Source: Ralstonia pickettii (GTDB taxonomy: Bacteria > Pseudomonadota > Gammaproteobacteria > Burkholderiales > Burkholderiaceae). Taken from it: a DNA stretch of 64,000 nucleotides. Where the stretch lies: NCBI RefSeq assembly GCF_030582395.1, contig NZ_CP104381.1, forward strand, positions 1 to 64,000. The letters are read 5' to 3'. The notes beneath the pieces are model-generated. The model was given only the letters and a program-made list of their open reading frames with translations. It had not been told where the DNA came from and ran no database searches. Shown in pieces: positions 39,390 to 48,603 of this stretch; the first letter of the stretch is position 1; each line of letters begins with the position of its first letter. The translations under genes were made by a program, and so were the position numbers.

Positions 39390-39778
39390 GAAGGTGAGCC
39401 TCCTCGCCAAGCTACTGGGGCGCTAATCACCACGCAGCTCACCCGCAAGCTGGAAGTTTCGCTACCCATTGAAACCTGAAGCTCGCGCCCCAGGTTGGGC
39501 AACTCTTAAACGGCCCGCAAGTGAGTGAGTCGATGAATTTTGAGATCACATCGACGTGCAACTACAGGGTCACCATTGTTATATGACGCAGTATGTTTTT
39601 CTTGGCGCGGCCTTCTATCTTGATCTCAAACGCTGCTCGCTTGGCGGCGGTAGTACCAGAAGATGAAATACAACAAAAGATCAATGCCGATCATTCTGCG
39701 GGAACCGGCACGCTGCCGTAATCGCGTTCGCTATACGAACTATTTTTTTCGATGCAATAGAGTTGATTAAATAAAGAC
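39390..39778. other. Non-coding spacer after the immunity modules
   Basis: About 390 bases, AT-rich towards the right end. GTTCG-CTATA-CGAAC near 39726-39740 is a short inverted repeat. No gene is recognised; it probably holds remnants of past module exchange and the promoter of the next lipoprotein. Confidence 0.4.
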
Positions 39779-40657
39779 ATGAAAGCCGCTCAAACGAATA
39801 AGAATAAAGTAAGCCTCCTCGCAATCGCCGCCGCACTGATGGTCACTGCCTGCGGCGGTGGCGGCGATTCCAGCAGCACGAGCAACGCCTCGACTGCAAC
39901 TACGGCGAGCAGTACGAGTCCCGATAGTTCCTGCTTCACCCTGCCCGGCAACGGCAAGACTGCAACGGTCACCGCCTCGACCACCGTGCCCGTAGAGGTG
40001 ACCGTCGCTACGATCACGGGCGCGGGCGCGCAATCGTTTGAAGGACAGTCCTATTCAGGACTGGACGTTCACGCCCAGATTGCTGGTATTGACCAGCACC
40101 ACGCTCTGTTCATGCTGCCGAACGCGCCATTCCTGCCTGCCGGTGCAATCAGCTATCCCTCGGTCGGCGATACGGATCCGCAGCAGCGCTACGCCTATAC
40201 CTACTCGCCGATGACGCTGGAACAGCTGCGCACTGCCATCATTTCCGGCAAGGCGAGCTTTGGCAGTGGCTTGTCGTATGCTGGGTTGGTCAAGACGGTG
40301 CCGGCAGCAACTGACTTCCAACTGAACACGCCAGTCACACTCGTCATGCTGGAGCAGCAGGCGGGCGGTACTGCTTCTTTGCCTACGACCTTCAAGACGC
40401 GCTATATCAAGGAACTGACGCTTACGTATGCGGGACGCGAAGACGTGTCCGTTGGCAGCGCCACTTATGCGCAGGCGTGCAAGTTCTCGCTCGCCGTGCG
40501 GCGTACCGATTTCAACGGTTTGCCGTTCAGCATTACCAACGTGGCGACGGGCAACCTGTGGTTCGCTCCCGGCGTTGGGCTCGTGAAGGCGCAAAACTCC
40601 GGTTCTGTGCTGGGCACTCTGACCTCCTTGTCGGTGGCGGTCACCCCCGCGCCGTGA
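39779..40657 (+). CDS. Lipoprotein of unknown function
   Basis: A 292-aa protein with a lipoprotein signal peptide: lipobox MVTAC with the acylated Cys at about residue 25, followed by GGGGDSSST and a Ser/Thr-rich linker. The mature part has no recognised domain; it is beta-rich and includes SFEGQSYSGLDVHAQIAGID and a region ending LTSLSVAVTPAP. It lies between the exoprotein modules and the tpsB gene, but its origin in the system is not established. Probably anchored in the outer membrane or inner leaflet. Confidence 0.75.
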   Translation: MKAAQTNKNKVSLLAIAAALMVTACGGGGDSSSTSNASTATTASSTSPDSSCFTLPGNGKTATVTASTTVPVEVTVATITGAGAQSFEGQSYSGLDVHAQIAGIDQHHALFMLPNAPFLPAGAISYPSVGDTDPQQRYAYTYSPMTLEQLRTAIISGKASFGSGLSYAGLVKTVPAATDFQLNTPVTLVMLEQQAGGTASLPTTFKTRYIKELTLTYAGREDVSVGSATYAQACKFSLAVRRTDFNGLPFSITNVATGNLWFAPGVGLVKAQNSGSVLGTLTSLSVAVTPAP

Positions 40658-40688
40658 GTTGACGCGCGTCGATCAACATGGATCCAGA

Positions 40689-40714
40689 ACCGGGCGGTCA
40701 AGCGGCCGCCCGGT
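40689..40714. other. GC-rich hairpin between lipoprotein and tpsB
   Basis: ACCGGGCGG and CCGCCCGGT form a perfect 9-bp stem with an eight-base loop. No T tract follows, so it may slow or end transcripts or protect their 3' ends. Confidence 0.4.
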
Positions 40715-40769
40715 GGCAAATCCTTGACGGCGCAACACCCTGCCTCTGGCGGCTGAGAACCGTATCTGC

Positions 40770-42533
40770 ATGTACTACACATCCAACTCAACCTTTGCTC
40801 CCGCATGGATCGGCGTGCTGCTGTGCACACTGGCGCCCTTTGCAGTGCTGGCTCAGACGGCTCCAGGTCAGATTGCCGCCGCCAATGCCGAACAAGAGCA
40901 ACGCCTTCGCCAGCAGCAGGAAGCGCGTGAACGCCAGCAGGCGTTGCAGGCGCCGACTGTCCGCGCGCAGCAAGCCGCGCCGGTCGAGTTCCCCGAGCTG
41001 CCGACCGAGATGCCATGCTTTCGCATCGAGCGCTTTGCGCTGGAGGCGTCGTCAGACCTGCCGGAAGCAGTACGCACACACGGCGCGTCTGCACTGCCGC
41101 AAGACCCGTTCGCATTCGCCCGCGCCTGGCTCGACCACTACCGTGGCCAGTGCGTCGGCAAGCAAGGCGTGCAGATACTTTCCAAGGGCGTCTCTCAAGC
41201 CATCCTCGCGCGCGGCTACGTCACCACGCGCGTGCTGGTGCCGCAGCAAGACCTCTCGGGCGGCACGCTGCGCTTTGCGCTCATCCCCGGCACCATCGGC
41301 CAACTGCGCTTTGCCGATCCGAGCGTGCGCGGCACCTGGAAGTCGGCCTTCCCGGCGCGCGCCGGTGACTTGCTGAACTTGCGCGACCTGGAGCAAGGCC
41401 TGGAGCAGATGAAGCGCGTGGCCAGCCAGGACGTCGACATGCAGATCGAGCCGACTCAGGCGCCTGGCGTGAGCGATGTGGTGATAACCGTCAAGCGCGC
41501 CAAGCCGTGGAGCGTGGTCGCCTCCGTCGACAATTCCGGCACGCGTGCCACCGGCAAGTTGCAGGGCAATGTGAGCCTGTCGATCGACAACCCCACGGGC
41601 CTGAACGACCTCTTCAACGTCGGGTACACCAAAGACCTGGACTACAGCAACGATGGGCACGGTACGCGGGGCTGGAGTGCGTTCTATTCGGTGCCTTGGG
41701 GATATTGGACCGGCACGCTGTCCGCCTACGCAAGCGATTACTTCCAACAGATCGCAGGCGTGAATCAGACGTTCGTGTCTGCCGGCAAGTCGCAAACCAT
41801 TGACCTTAAGCTGCAACGCGTTATCGAGCGCAGCCAGAACGATGTGCTCGGCGTGCAGTTCCGCCTCTCCCGGCGCTTCGGCAAGAGCTTCATCGAGGAC
41901 ACGGAGATTCCCCAGCAGCGGCGCAACAACACGACCGCCGAGGTGGGGCTCACAGACCGCCATTACTTCGGCGCGGCGCAGCTCGATGCCAACCTGGCAT
42001 ATCGCCAAGGCATCGGCGCGTTGGGCGCGCAGGACGACACGCTCGCGGATGGCGGCGGCCCGACCTGGCGCTACCACATGGTGGTGGCCGATGCGAACCT
42101 GTCCGTGCCGTTCAAGATTGCATCGCAGAACCTGCGTTACGTCACCACCTTCCGGGGCCAATACACGCGCGACCACCTGTATTCGCTCGACGCTCTGACG
42201 ATTGGCAGCCGCTACACGGTGCGCGGCTTCGACGGCGAGAACCTGCTTGCAGGGGACTACGGCTTTTACTGGCGCAACGAGCTGCAAGCGCCGATCGGCA
42301 ACACGGGCCTGTCGGTCTACGGCGGCGTGGATTACGGCCACGTCTATGGTCCTTCCACCGTCAACATCATTGGACGGCAACTCGCTGGTGCGGTGATTGG
42401 ATTGCGTGGCGGCTGGGCGACGCGCTTCGGCTCGCTCTCCTACGACCTGTTTGCGGGCACGCCGATCTACAAGCCGGCGGGCTTCGCCACAGCCAACATC
42501 ACGACGGGCTTCCAAGTCACGTACCAATACTGA
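40770..42533 (+). CDS. TpsB outer-membrane transporter (FhaC/ShlB family)
   Basis: This two-partner-secretion pore exports the exoprotein at 24293 across the outer membrane. The 587-aa product has a signal peptide (to about AVLA-QT), a Gln/Arg-rich helix (residues about 35-70), two POTRA domains (about 75-235), and a 16-strand barrel with the loop-6 signature SRYTVRGFDGE and a terminal aromatic residue (QVTYQY) for BAM assembly. It follows its substrate gene rather than preceding it, with the toxin modules and a lipoprotein gene between. Confidence 0.95.
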   Translation: MYYTSNSTFAPAWIGVLLCTLAPFAVLAQTAPGQIAAANAEQEQRLRQQQEARERQQALQAPTVRAQQAAPVEFPELPTEMPCFRIERFALEASSDLPEAVRTHGASALPQDPFAFARAWLDHYRGQCVGKQGVQILSKGVSQAILARGYVTTRVLVPQQDLSGGTLRFALIPGTIGQLRFADPSVRGTWKSAFPARAGDLLNLRDLEQGLEQMKRVASQDVDMQIEPTQAPGVSDVVITVKRAKPWSVVASVDNSGTRATGKLQGNVSLSIDNPTGLNDLFNVGYTKDLDYSNDGHGTRGWSAFYSVPWGYWTGTLSAYASDYFQQIAGVNQTFVSAGKSQTIDLKLQRVIERSQNDVLGVQFRLSRRFGKSFIEDTEIPQQRRNNTTAEVGLTDRHYFGAAQLDANLAYRQGIGALGAQDDTLADGGGPTWRYHMVVADANLSVPFKIASQNLRYVTTFRGQYTRDHLYSLDALTIGSRYTVRGFDGENLLAGDYGFYWRNELQAPIGNTGLSVYGGVDYGHVYGPSTVNIIGRQLAGAVIGLRGGWATRFGSLSYDLFAGTPIYKPAGFATANITTGFQVTYQY

Positions 42534-42555
42534 GTCCAGCACAGGGGCGAACCAC

Positions 42556-42879
42556 ATGTACCGTGATATCACGGTCAAAAGAATTAGCGCCGGCTCAATG
42601 ATCAAGCTCATTGCGATCGGCTTGTACCTGTCGATTGTGCCGCTCAGCTTGCTGATCGGGGCTCTCTCGCTGTTCGGTATTGGCCGGGTGATGTGGAATG
42701 GCAGGCCGCTCCATGGTCTTACAGCATTAAACGCAAGTCCGTTCGTAGGTGTGTTTCTGGCGGCAATGCTCGCAGCCATTGTCTGGGTAGGTTGCTCTTT
42801 CGGTCTCTGGGTTTTTTCCAGGTATCGTTCGATCGTTTTGGAGCTTCAGGAGGCCGACCCGGCCGGCCAAGACAAATAG
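42556..42879 (+). CDS. Small membrane protein with two helices
   Basis: A 107-aa protein with hydrophobic segments at about 15-41 (MIKLIAIGLYLSIVPLSLLI start) and 62-85 (FVGVFLAAMLAAIVWVG start), and a polar C-terminus ending EADPAGQDK. ATG at 42556 follows AGGGGCG. It starts 22 bases after tpsB in the same direction, so co-transcription is likely. Family not recognised; role in secretion is only a possibility. Confidence 0.65.
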   Translation: MYRDITVKRISAGSMIKLIAIGLYLSIVPLSLLIGALSLFGIGRVMWNGRPLHGLTALNASPFVGVFLAAMLAAIVWVGCSFGLWVFSRYRSIVLELQEADPAGQDK

Positions 42880-42989
42880 CCGCGCGGCGAAGCTGTACAA
42901 CACGATCACGATTCCGTTCTTGCATAGACGCGGCCGGCTACAACAGCTGCCGCGTCGCTGCCCAGCATTCTCAGCCGCGAGCGAACGAG

Positions 42990-43289
42990 CTAACGCCCGT
43001 GACGCCCATCAATCCGATACCCGGGCTCCCACGTCACCTTCACCGGCGCCAGCTCCTGTTCGATCGACGCTTTTTGCTTCTCGCCTAGGTAGTCATCCTC
43101 AATCAAAAACGTAAGGGCTGCCGGAAACAATTCCCGTAGCCGTTGGCACGCATGCGTTTCTGAAAACCACGCTTCCGCCTCATCGGCGTCGATCGCCAGC
43201 TTGATGACATTCCGCGCAACGGGCGCTGACTGCGCGATGCCCCGATGCGGCTCCGGGCTGTAGGGGTAGAAGGTTGGAGTTGTCGCCAT
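42990..43289 (-). CDS. 99-aa hypothetical protein
   Basis: No domain recognised. Sequence begins MATTPTFYPYSPEP and includes NVIKLAIDADEAEAWF and FLIEDDYLGEKQKASI, a mixed alpha/beta pattern with natural composition. No strong ribosome binding site. It is convergent with the small membrane protein gene. Existence is likely from composition; function unknown. Confidence 0.5.
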   Translation of the reverse strand: MATTPTFYPYSPEPHRGIAQSAPVARNVIKLAIDADEAEAWFSETHACQRLRELFPAALTFLIEDDYLGEKQKASIEQELAPVKVTWEPGYRIDGRHGR

Positions 43290-43610
43290 GTGCCTGAGTT
43301 GTCTACGTCGTCCATCGAGGTCACGTTTCTGGTGAAGCAATATAGCCGCGCCGCTCAGCCACTGGTGCAACGCTAGTTGGCGCACGCCGCTCCCTCATCG
43401 CCCACACGTCCCAAACCGGTGCACCCCGCACCAACTCCAAGCGCCCAATCCCCCACACCCCCAGCCCACGCCTCACCCAAGGGCAAAGCCCAGGCAACCA
43501 ACCCCCCGCAATACCGCGCAATACGCTGCTTTATGCTGCATGGCACAAAACTCGCATAAGCCGTGGGCGACCGGTCAGACCACGACCGTGTCTTTCTCCA
43601 ATCCCGGCCC
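43290..43610. other. Intergenic region with operator before the FadR-type gene
   Basis: About 320 bases with C-rich tracts, no gene recognised. Its right end carries the palindrome described as the next entry. Confidence 0.4.
43571..43583. promoter_or_regulatory. FadR-like operator CCGGTCAGACCAC
   Basis: GGTCAGACC at 43573-43581 is a perfect palindrome matching the core TGGTCNGACCA of FadR-subfamily GntR sites (one mismatch at the first base). It lies 28 bases before the start of a FadR-type regulator gene, which suggests autoregulation and control of the following ABC operon. Confidence 0.55.
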
Positions 43611-44375
43611 ATGCACAGCATTCCATCCTCCGTCGCGCAAGCACTCCAGCAACGCATCCTGAGTGGCGAGTACCCCAGTGGCAGCCGCCTGCCGCCGCAG
43701 CGTGAGCTGGCGGAAAGCCTGGGCGTGAGCCGCGCGTCGTTGCGCGAGGCGCTCACCGTGCTCGAAACGCTGGGCCTGGTGGACATCCTCCCCAGCCGGG
43801 GCGTGGTGGTGCGCGGCCAGACGTTTGGCGCAGAAGGGGCGAATGCCGAGCGCATGCACCGGCCGTTTGCCACGCCGGCGCTGGGCACGCTGTCGCCGCG
43901 TCAGTTGATCGAGCTGCGCCTGGTGCTGGAGCCCGGCTGGACGGCGCTGGCTGCCGCGCGCATGCATGCCGCCGGCCTGCGCCACCTGCAGTGGCTGCAG
44001 CAGCAGTTGGCCCACGCGCTGGAGCGCAATGATTTGCTGAGCGCGGCAGAGGCGGATTTGCACTTCCACCTGCTGCTGGCGCAGTTGTCCGGCAACCCCG
44101 GGTTGATGGCGATGGCCGGCCAGTTGGAACACGCCATCGGCCACAGCCTGCGCCTGCCCTTTGCCCGCAACGGCGCAGACGACCACCCCGCGCACGAGCA
44201 CGACGCCATCGTGCAGGCCATTGCCGCGGGCGATGTCGCCGCCAGCGCAGAGGCCATGCGCGCGCATCTGCTGTCGGCCGCGCGCCGCAGCGGCATTGAT
44301 CTGACTGCGCCGCCCGCCACGCCCGAACCCATGCAGCACGAACCGGCTTCGTTTCGCCTCGCCTCGATTTCCTGA
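43611..44375 (+). CDS. FadR-subfamily GntR transcription regulator (FCD domain)
   Basis: A 254-aa regulator with an N-terminal winged helix (LPPQRELAESLGVSRASLREAL, about 27-48, then ETLGLVDILPSRGVVV) and a C-terminal helical FCD ligand domain (IELRLVLEPGWTALAAAR... to MRAHLLSAARRSG). ATG at 43611 fits the family start; an upstream ATG at 43563 would add 16 residues and overlap the operator. It is first in a likely operon with an amino-acid ABC importer (27-base gap), so it probably represses that operon until its ligand, likely an amino or organic acid, is present. Confidence 0.9.
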   Translation: MHSIPSSVAQALQQRILSGEYPSGSRLPPQRELAESLGVSRASLREALTVLETLGLVDILPSRGVVVRGQTFGAEGANAERMHRPFATPALGTLSPRQLIELRLVLEPGWTALAAARMHAAGLRHLQWLQQQLAHALERNDLLSAAEADLHFHLLLAQLSGNPGLMAMAGQLEHAIGHSLRLPFARNGADDHPAHEHDAIVQAIAAGDVAASAEAMRAHLLSAARRSGIDLTAPPATPEPMQHEPASFRLASIS

Positions 44376-44402
44376 TCCTGAATTTCCTGAAGGAGTTTTT
44401 GA

Positions 44403-45230
44403 ATGACCCGCATCACTGCCCGCCACGCTTCGCGCCCCATCTCGCGTCGCTTCTTCCTCCATGCCGTCATGGCGGCCAGCGCTGTTGCGGCGTTGCTGCC
44501 CGGCCGCCCGGCACATGCCGATGCGCTGGCCAACATCCAGAAAGCCGGCGTGATCCGCGTGGCCATCCCGAACGACTTCCCGCCGTTCGGCTCGCTGGGG
44601 CCAGACCTCAAGCTGCAGGGCTATGACATCGACATGGCCAACCTCGTCGCCAAGGAACTCGGCGTCAAGGCCGAGCTGGTGCCCGTCACCAGCACCAACC
44701 GCATTCCGTTCCTCACCACGGGCAAGGTGGATGTCGTCATCTCCAGCTTGGGTAAGAACGCCGAGCGTGCCAAGGTGATCGACTTCACGCAGGCGTATGC
44801 GCCCTTCCCCAAGAGCGTGTATGGCCCGAAGGATGTGTCGATCAAGGGGCCGGCAGATCTGGCCGGCAAGACGATCGGCGTCACACGCGGCTCGACTGAA
44901 GATCTGGCGCTCTCGGCCGTTGCGCCGGCGTCGGCCACCATCAAGCGCTATGAAGACAACAACGCCACCGCGCAGAGCTACCTGATCGGCCAGGTGCAGT
45001 TGGTGACGGTGGGCAACATCGTCGCCAACGCGGTGAACGAGCGCACGAAGCTGCGCCAGCTCGACCTGAAGTTCCCCGTGGAAGACACGCCCTGCTACGT
45101 GGGTGTGGCCAAGGGCGAGCCCGCGCTGCTGGACAAGGTGAACACCGTCATCACCAAGCTGAAGACGGATGGCCGCCTGAACGATCTGTCGCAGCGCTGG
45201 ATCAAGATGCCGCTGCCGGCCAAGCTTTAA
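44403..45230 (+). CDS. Amino-acid ABC transporter substrate-binding protein
   Basis: A 275-aa periplasmic solute-binding protein of the polar amino-acid family (SBP_bac_3): IQKAGVIRVAIPNDFPPF, GYDIDMANLVAKELG, NRIPFLTTGKVDVVISSLGKN. The leader is ISRRFFLHAVMAAS..AHA-DA, with an SRRFF twin-arginine motif and Ala-x-Ala cut at about residue 40, so it may be exported by Tat rather than Sec. A purine-rich ribosome binding site (GAAGGAG) precedes the ATG. First transport gene of the cluster with two permeases and an ATPase. Confidence 0.93.
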   Translation: MTRITARHASRPISRRFFLHAVMAASAVAALLPGRPAHADALANIQKAGVIRVAIPNDFPPFGSLGPDLKLQGYDIDMANLVAKELGVKAELVPVTSTNRIPFLTTGKVDVVISSLGKNAERAKVIDFTQAYAPFPKSVYGPKDVSIKGPADLAGKTIGVTRGSTEDLALSAVAPASATIKRYEDNNATAQSYLIGQVQLVTVGNIVANAVNERTKLRQLDLKFPVEDTPCYVGVAKGEPALLDKVNTVITKLKTDGRLNDLSQRWIKMPLPAKL

Positions 45231-45288
45231 GCGCACGCACGCCTTCGCAACACAGGCCCGGCGCCCACGTTGGTGTGCCGGGCCACGG

Positions 45289-46032
45289 ATGACCTCCATG
45301 GCCTATCAATTCGACTTTGGCGCTGTCTTCAGTTACAGCAGCCAGCTCGCGCAGGGCGCGGCATTCACGCTTGCGCTCACGGCGGCGGGCGCGGTGCTCG
45401 GTGGCGCCATCGGCATTGCCGGGGGTGTGTGCCGCGCCTGGCGCATCGCCCCGTTCAATGCGTTGTTCAAGGTGTATGTGGAGGGCATCCGCAACACGCC
45501 GTTCCTCGTGCAGTTGATGTTCGTGTTCTTCGGCTTGCCCTCGCTGGGCGTGCAGATCAACGAATGGCAGGCGGCGCTGCTCACGGCGGTGGTCAACCTG
45601 GGCGCGTACATCACAGAGATCGTGCGTGCAGGCATTCAAGAAACACCGCGCGGCCAGCTGGAAGCCGCCAACGCGCTGGCGATGAGCCGCTGGGCCATCT
45701 TCCGGCACGTGGTGCTGCGGCCCGCGCTGCAGAAGGTGTGGCCGGCGCTGAGCAGCCAGATCGTGATCGTGATGCTGGGCACGTCGGTCGTCTCGCAGAT
45801 TGCTGCACAGGATCTGACCTTTGCGGCCAACTTCATCCAGTCGCGCAACTTCCGCGCGTTTGAAACCTACCTGGTGGTGACGGCGCTGTACTTTGCGCTG
45901 GCGCTGTTGCTGCGTCACTTGCTGGCCTGGATCGGGCAGCGCTTTATTGTCGGGCGCCGCGCGCCTGCGGTGTCCGCTGCACCGCTTGCTACTCCTGCCA
46001 ACGCAGCCGCTTCCGTTGGAGACGCCGCATGA
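45289..46032 (+). CDS. Amino-acid ABC transporter permease 1
   Basis: A 247-aa inner-membrane permease of the HisMQ type, with the TM pattern FTLALTAAGAVLGGAIGIAGG and the EAA loop EAANALAMSRWAIFRHVVLRPAL (about 125-147). ATG at 45289 or 45298 is possible; GGA sits eight bases before the latter. Its stop overlaps the next permease start by four bases (ATGA), giving a coupled heterodimer. C-terminal tail is Ala/Pro-rich. Confidence 0.92.
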   Translation: MTSMAYQFDFGAVFSYSSQLAQGAAFTLALTAAGAVLGGAIGIAGGVCRAWRIAPFNALFKVYVEGIRNTPFLVQLMFVFFGLPSLGVQINEWQAALLTAVVNLGAYITEIVRAGIQETPRGQLEAANALAMSRWAIFRHVVLRPALQKVWPALSSQIVIVMLGTSVVSQIAAQDLTFAANFIQSRNFRAFETYLVVTALYFALALLLRHLLAWIGQRFIVGRRAPAVSAAPLATPANAAASVGDAA

Positions 46033-46668
46033 TCGCCGACATCCCTCTGTTGCCCATACTCCTCAAGCTGGGTGAGGGGCTGCTTGCCACGCTCATGCTG
46101 TCGCTCATGGCCTTTGCGCTGGGCGGCACCGCCGGCCTGGTGGTGCTGTTTGCCCGTGTGGGGCGCAACGCCACGCTGCAGCGCGTGAGCAAGGCGTACA
46201 TCCAGCTCTTCCAGAACACGCCGCTGCTCATGCAGATGTTCATCGTGTTCTTTGGTGCGTCCATGGCGGGGTTCGAGATGTCGCCGTGGACGGCTGCCGC
46301 CATCGGACTGACGCTGTACACCAGCGCCTATCTGGCCGAGGTGTGGCGCGGCTGTGTCGAGGCCATTCCGCGCGGGCAGTGGGAGGCGTCTTCCAGCCTG
46401 GCGATGGGCTACTTCCAGCAGATGCGCCACGTGGTGCTGCCGCAGGCGGTGCGCCTGTCGATTGCGCCCACCGTGGGGTTCTCCGTGCAGATCGTCAAGG
46501 GCACGGCGGTGGCCTCCATCATCGGGTTTGAAGACCTGTCCAAGCTGGGTTCGGTGCTGGCCAATGCCACCTTCCAGCCATTCCTCATCTACGGGCTGGT
46601 GGCCATTGGGTATTTCGCGCTGTGCTGGCCACTGTCTCTTTACGCCTCTCATCTGGAAAAGAAGCTCT

Positions 46669-46682
<14 letters not shown>
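46029..46682 (+). CDS. Amino-acid ABC transporter permease 2
   Basis: A 217-aa HisMQ-type permease: start LLPILLKLGEGLLATLMLSL, EAA loop EASSSLAMGYFQQMRHVVLPQAV, final TM segment ending LEKKLYAAR. Translationally coupled to permease 1, and its end overlaps the ATPase gene by 14 bases. The two permeases form the membrane channel of the importer. Confidence 0.93.
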
Positions 46683-47406
<724 letters not shown>

Positions 47407-47489
47407 GCCGCAGGGCATAGGCAGGCATCCGCGCGGCCTTGCCTCTGCCATAATTCGCGCACTCCCCTGCAACGCATTCGCGTCTTCCC

Positions 47490-48425
47490 ATGGTTGTCCG
47501 CCCCCATCTGCACTGGTTCCGCATGCTGCTCGCATGGCGCGGATCGGTGCTCCCTCAGCTCCTGCCTCGTCTGTTCCTGATCTTCCTCGTGTCGTTGGTG
47601 GCCATCGCGGTGCATGCGCACCTGCTGCCCATCTCGGTCAACCTGAGCACGACGCCATTCTCGCTCGTCGGCATTGCGCTGGCGGTGTTCCTGGGCTTTC
47701 GCAATAACGCCAGCTACGACCGCTATTGGGAGGCCCGCAAGCTCTGGGGCCAATTGCTCACCACGGCGCGTTCGCTCATGCGTCAGGCGCTGACGTTGCC
47801 GCGCGGTGAAGGCCTGAACGCTGCCGCAGCGGATGCAGACGTGCGTGAGTTCGCACAGGTGCTAGGTGCGCTGCCACACGCGCTGCGCCACCAGCTGCGC
47901 CACACCGATGCGCGCGACGACCTCGCCGCCCGCCTGCCCGCGCCGTTGCTCGAGCGCGTGATGGCCTCGCGCTACCGGCCCATCGCCATCGTGCAGTGGC
48001 TGGGGGAATGGGTGCAGCGTCGCGCGCAAGCCGGTGCGCTCGATGGGTACGCCGCCCTCGCGTTCGACCGCAACCTGAACGAGCTGTCGAACAGCATCGG
48101 TGGGTGCGAGCGCATTGCCGGTACGCCGCTGCCGTTTGCGTACTCGGTCATGATCCACCGCACCGTGTACTTCTTCTGCGCGGCGCTGCCGTTCGGGCTG
48201 GTGGAAAGCATCGGCAGTTTCACGCCCGTGTTTGCGGTGTTCGTGGCATACACCTTCATGGCGCACGAGGCCATCGCCTCGCAGCTTGAAGATCCGTTCG
48301 GCACGGAAGACAACGACCTCGCGCTCAACGCGCTGTCCAACACGATTGAAGATGCCGTGCGCGACATTCTGGGCGAGCCGAGTCTGGCTAGTGCTCAGGG
48401 GACGCACGATTGCATCCTGCATTGA
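47490..48425 (+). CDS. Bestrophin-family (UPF0187) channel protein
   Basis: A 311-aa inner-membrane protein with the bestrophin pattern: [17 protein letters not shown] region, the [31 protein letters not shown] block (about 56-86), the [22 protein letters not shown] motif and the final acidic [16 protein letters not shown] tail. Bacterial homologues form pentameric ion channels. Start ATG 47490 sits 83 bases after the ABC operon; no clear ribosome binding site. Substrate ion cannot be told from sequence. Confidence 0.92.
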   Translation: MVVRPHLHWFRMLLAWRGSVLPQLLPRLFLIFLVSLVAIAVHAHLLPISVNLSTTPFSLVGIALAVFLGFRNNASYDRYWEARKLWGQLLTTARSLMRQALTLPRGEGLNAAAADADVREFAQVLGALPHALRHQLRHTDARDDLAARLPAPLLERVMASRYRPIAIVQWLGEWVQRRAQAGALDGYAALAFDRNLNELSNSIGGCERIAGTPLPFAYSVMIHRTVYFFCAALPFGLVESIGSFTPVFAVFVAYTFMAHEAIASQLEDPFGTEDNDLALNALSNTIEDAVRDILGEPSLASAQGTHDCILH

Positions 48426-48510
48426 CGCATGCAGCGACACCGCTCGATCCCGAGCCCATGACGCACGCAATCGACACCGAAGATCGCTGCCGTCGCTGAA
48501 CGAACGCGCA

Positions 48511-48540
48511 CAAAGCCCCTCGCCATCGCGAGGGGCTTTG
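48511..48540. terminator. Bidirectional terminator between convergent genes
   Basis: CAAAGCCCCTCGC and GCGAGGGGCTTTG form a 13-bp perfect stem around CATC. It lies between the bestrophin gene (plus) and the propeller lipoprotein gene (minus), and can serve both. Confidence 0.85.
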
Positions 48541-48603
48541 CATTTGTGCAGACCATTTGTGCAGACCGATTCTGCTCAACTCAGCTCAGCCACAACCTGG
48601 ATC

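Noticed and set aside
39726..39740. lox-like site GTTCG-CTATA-CGAAC
   Set aside because: The arms are only five bases long and no recombinase is linked; chance is sufficient.
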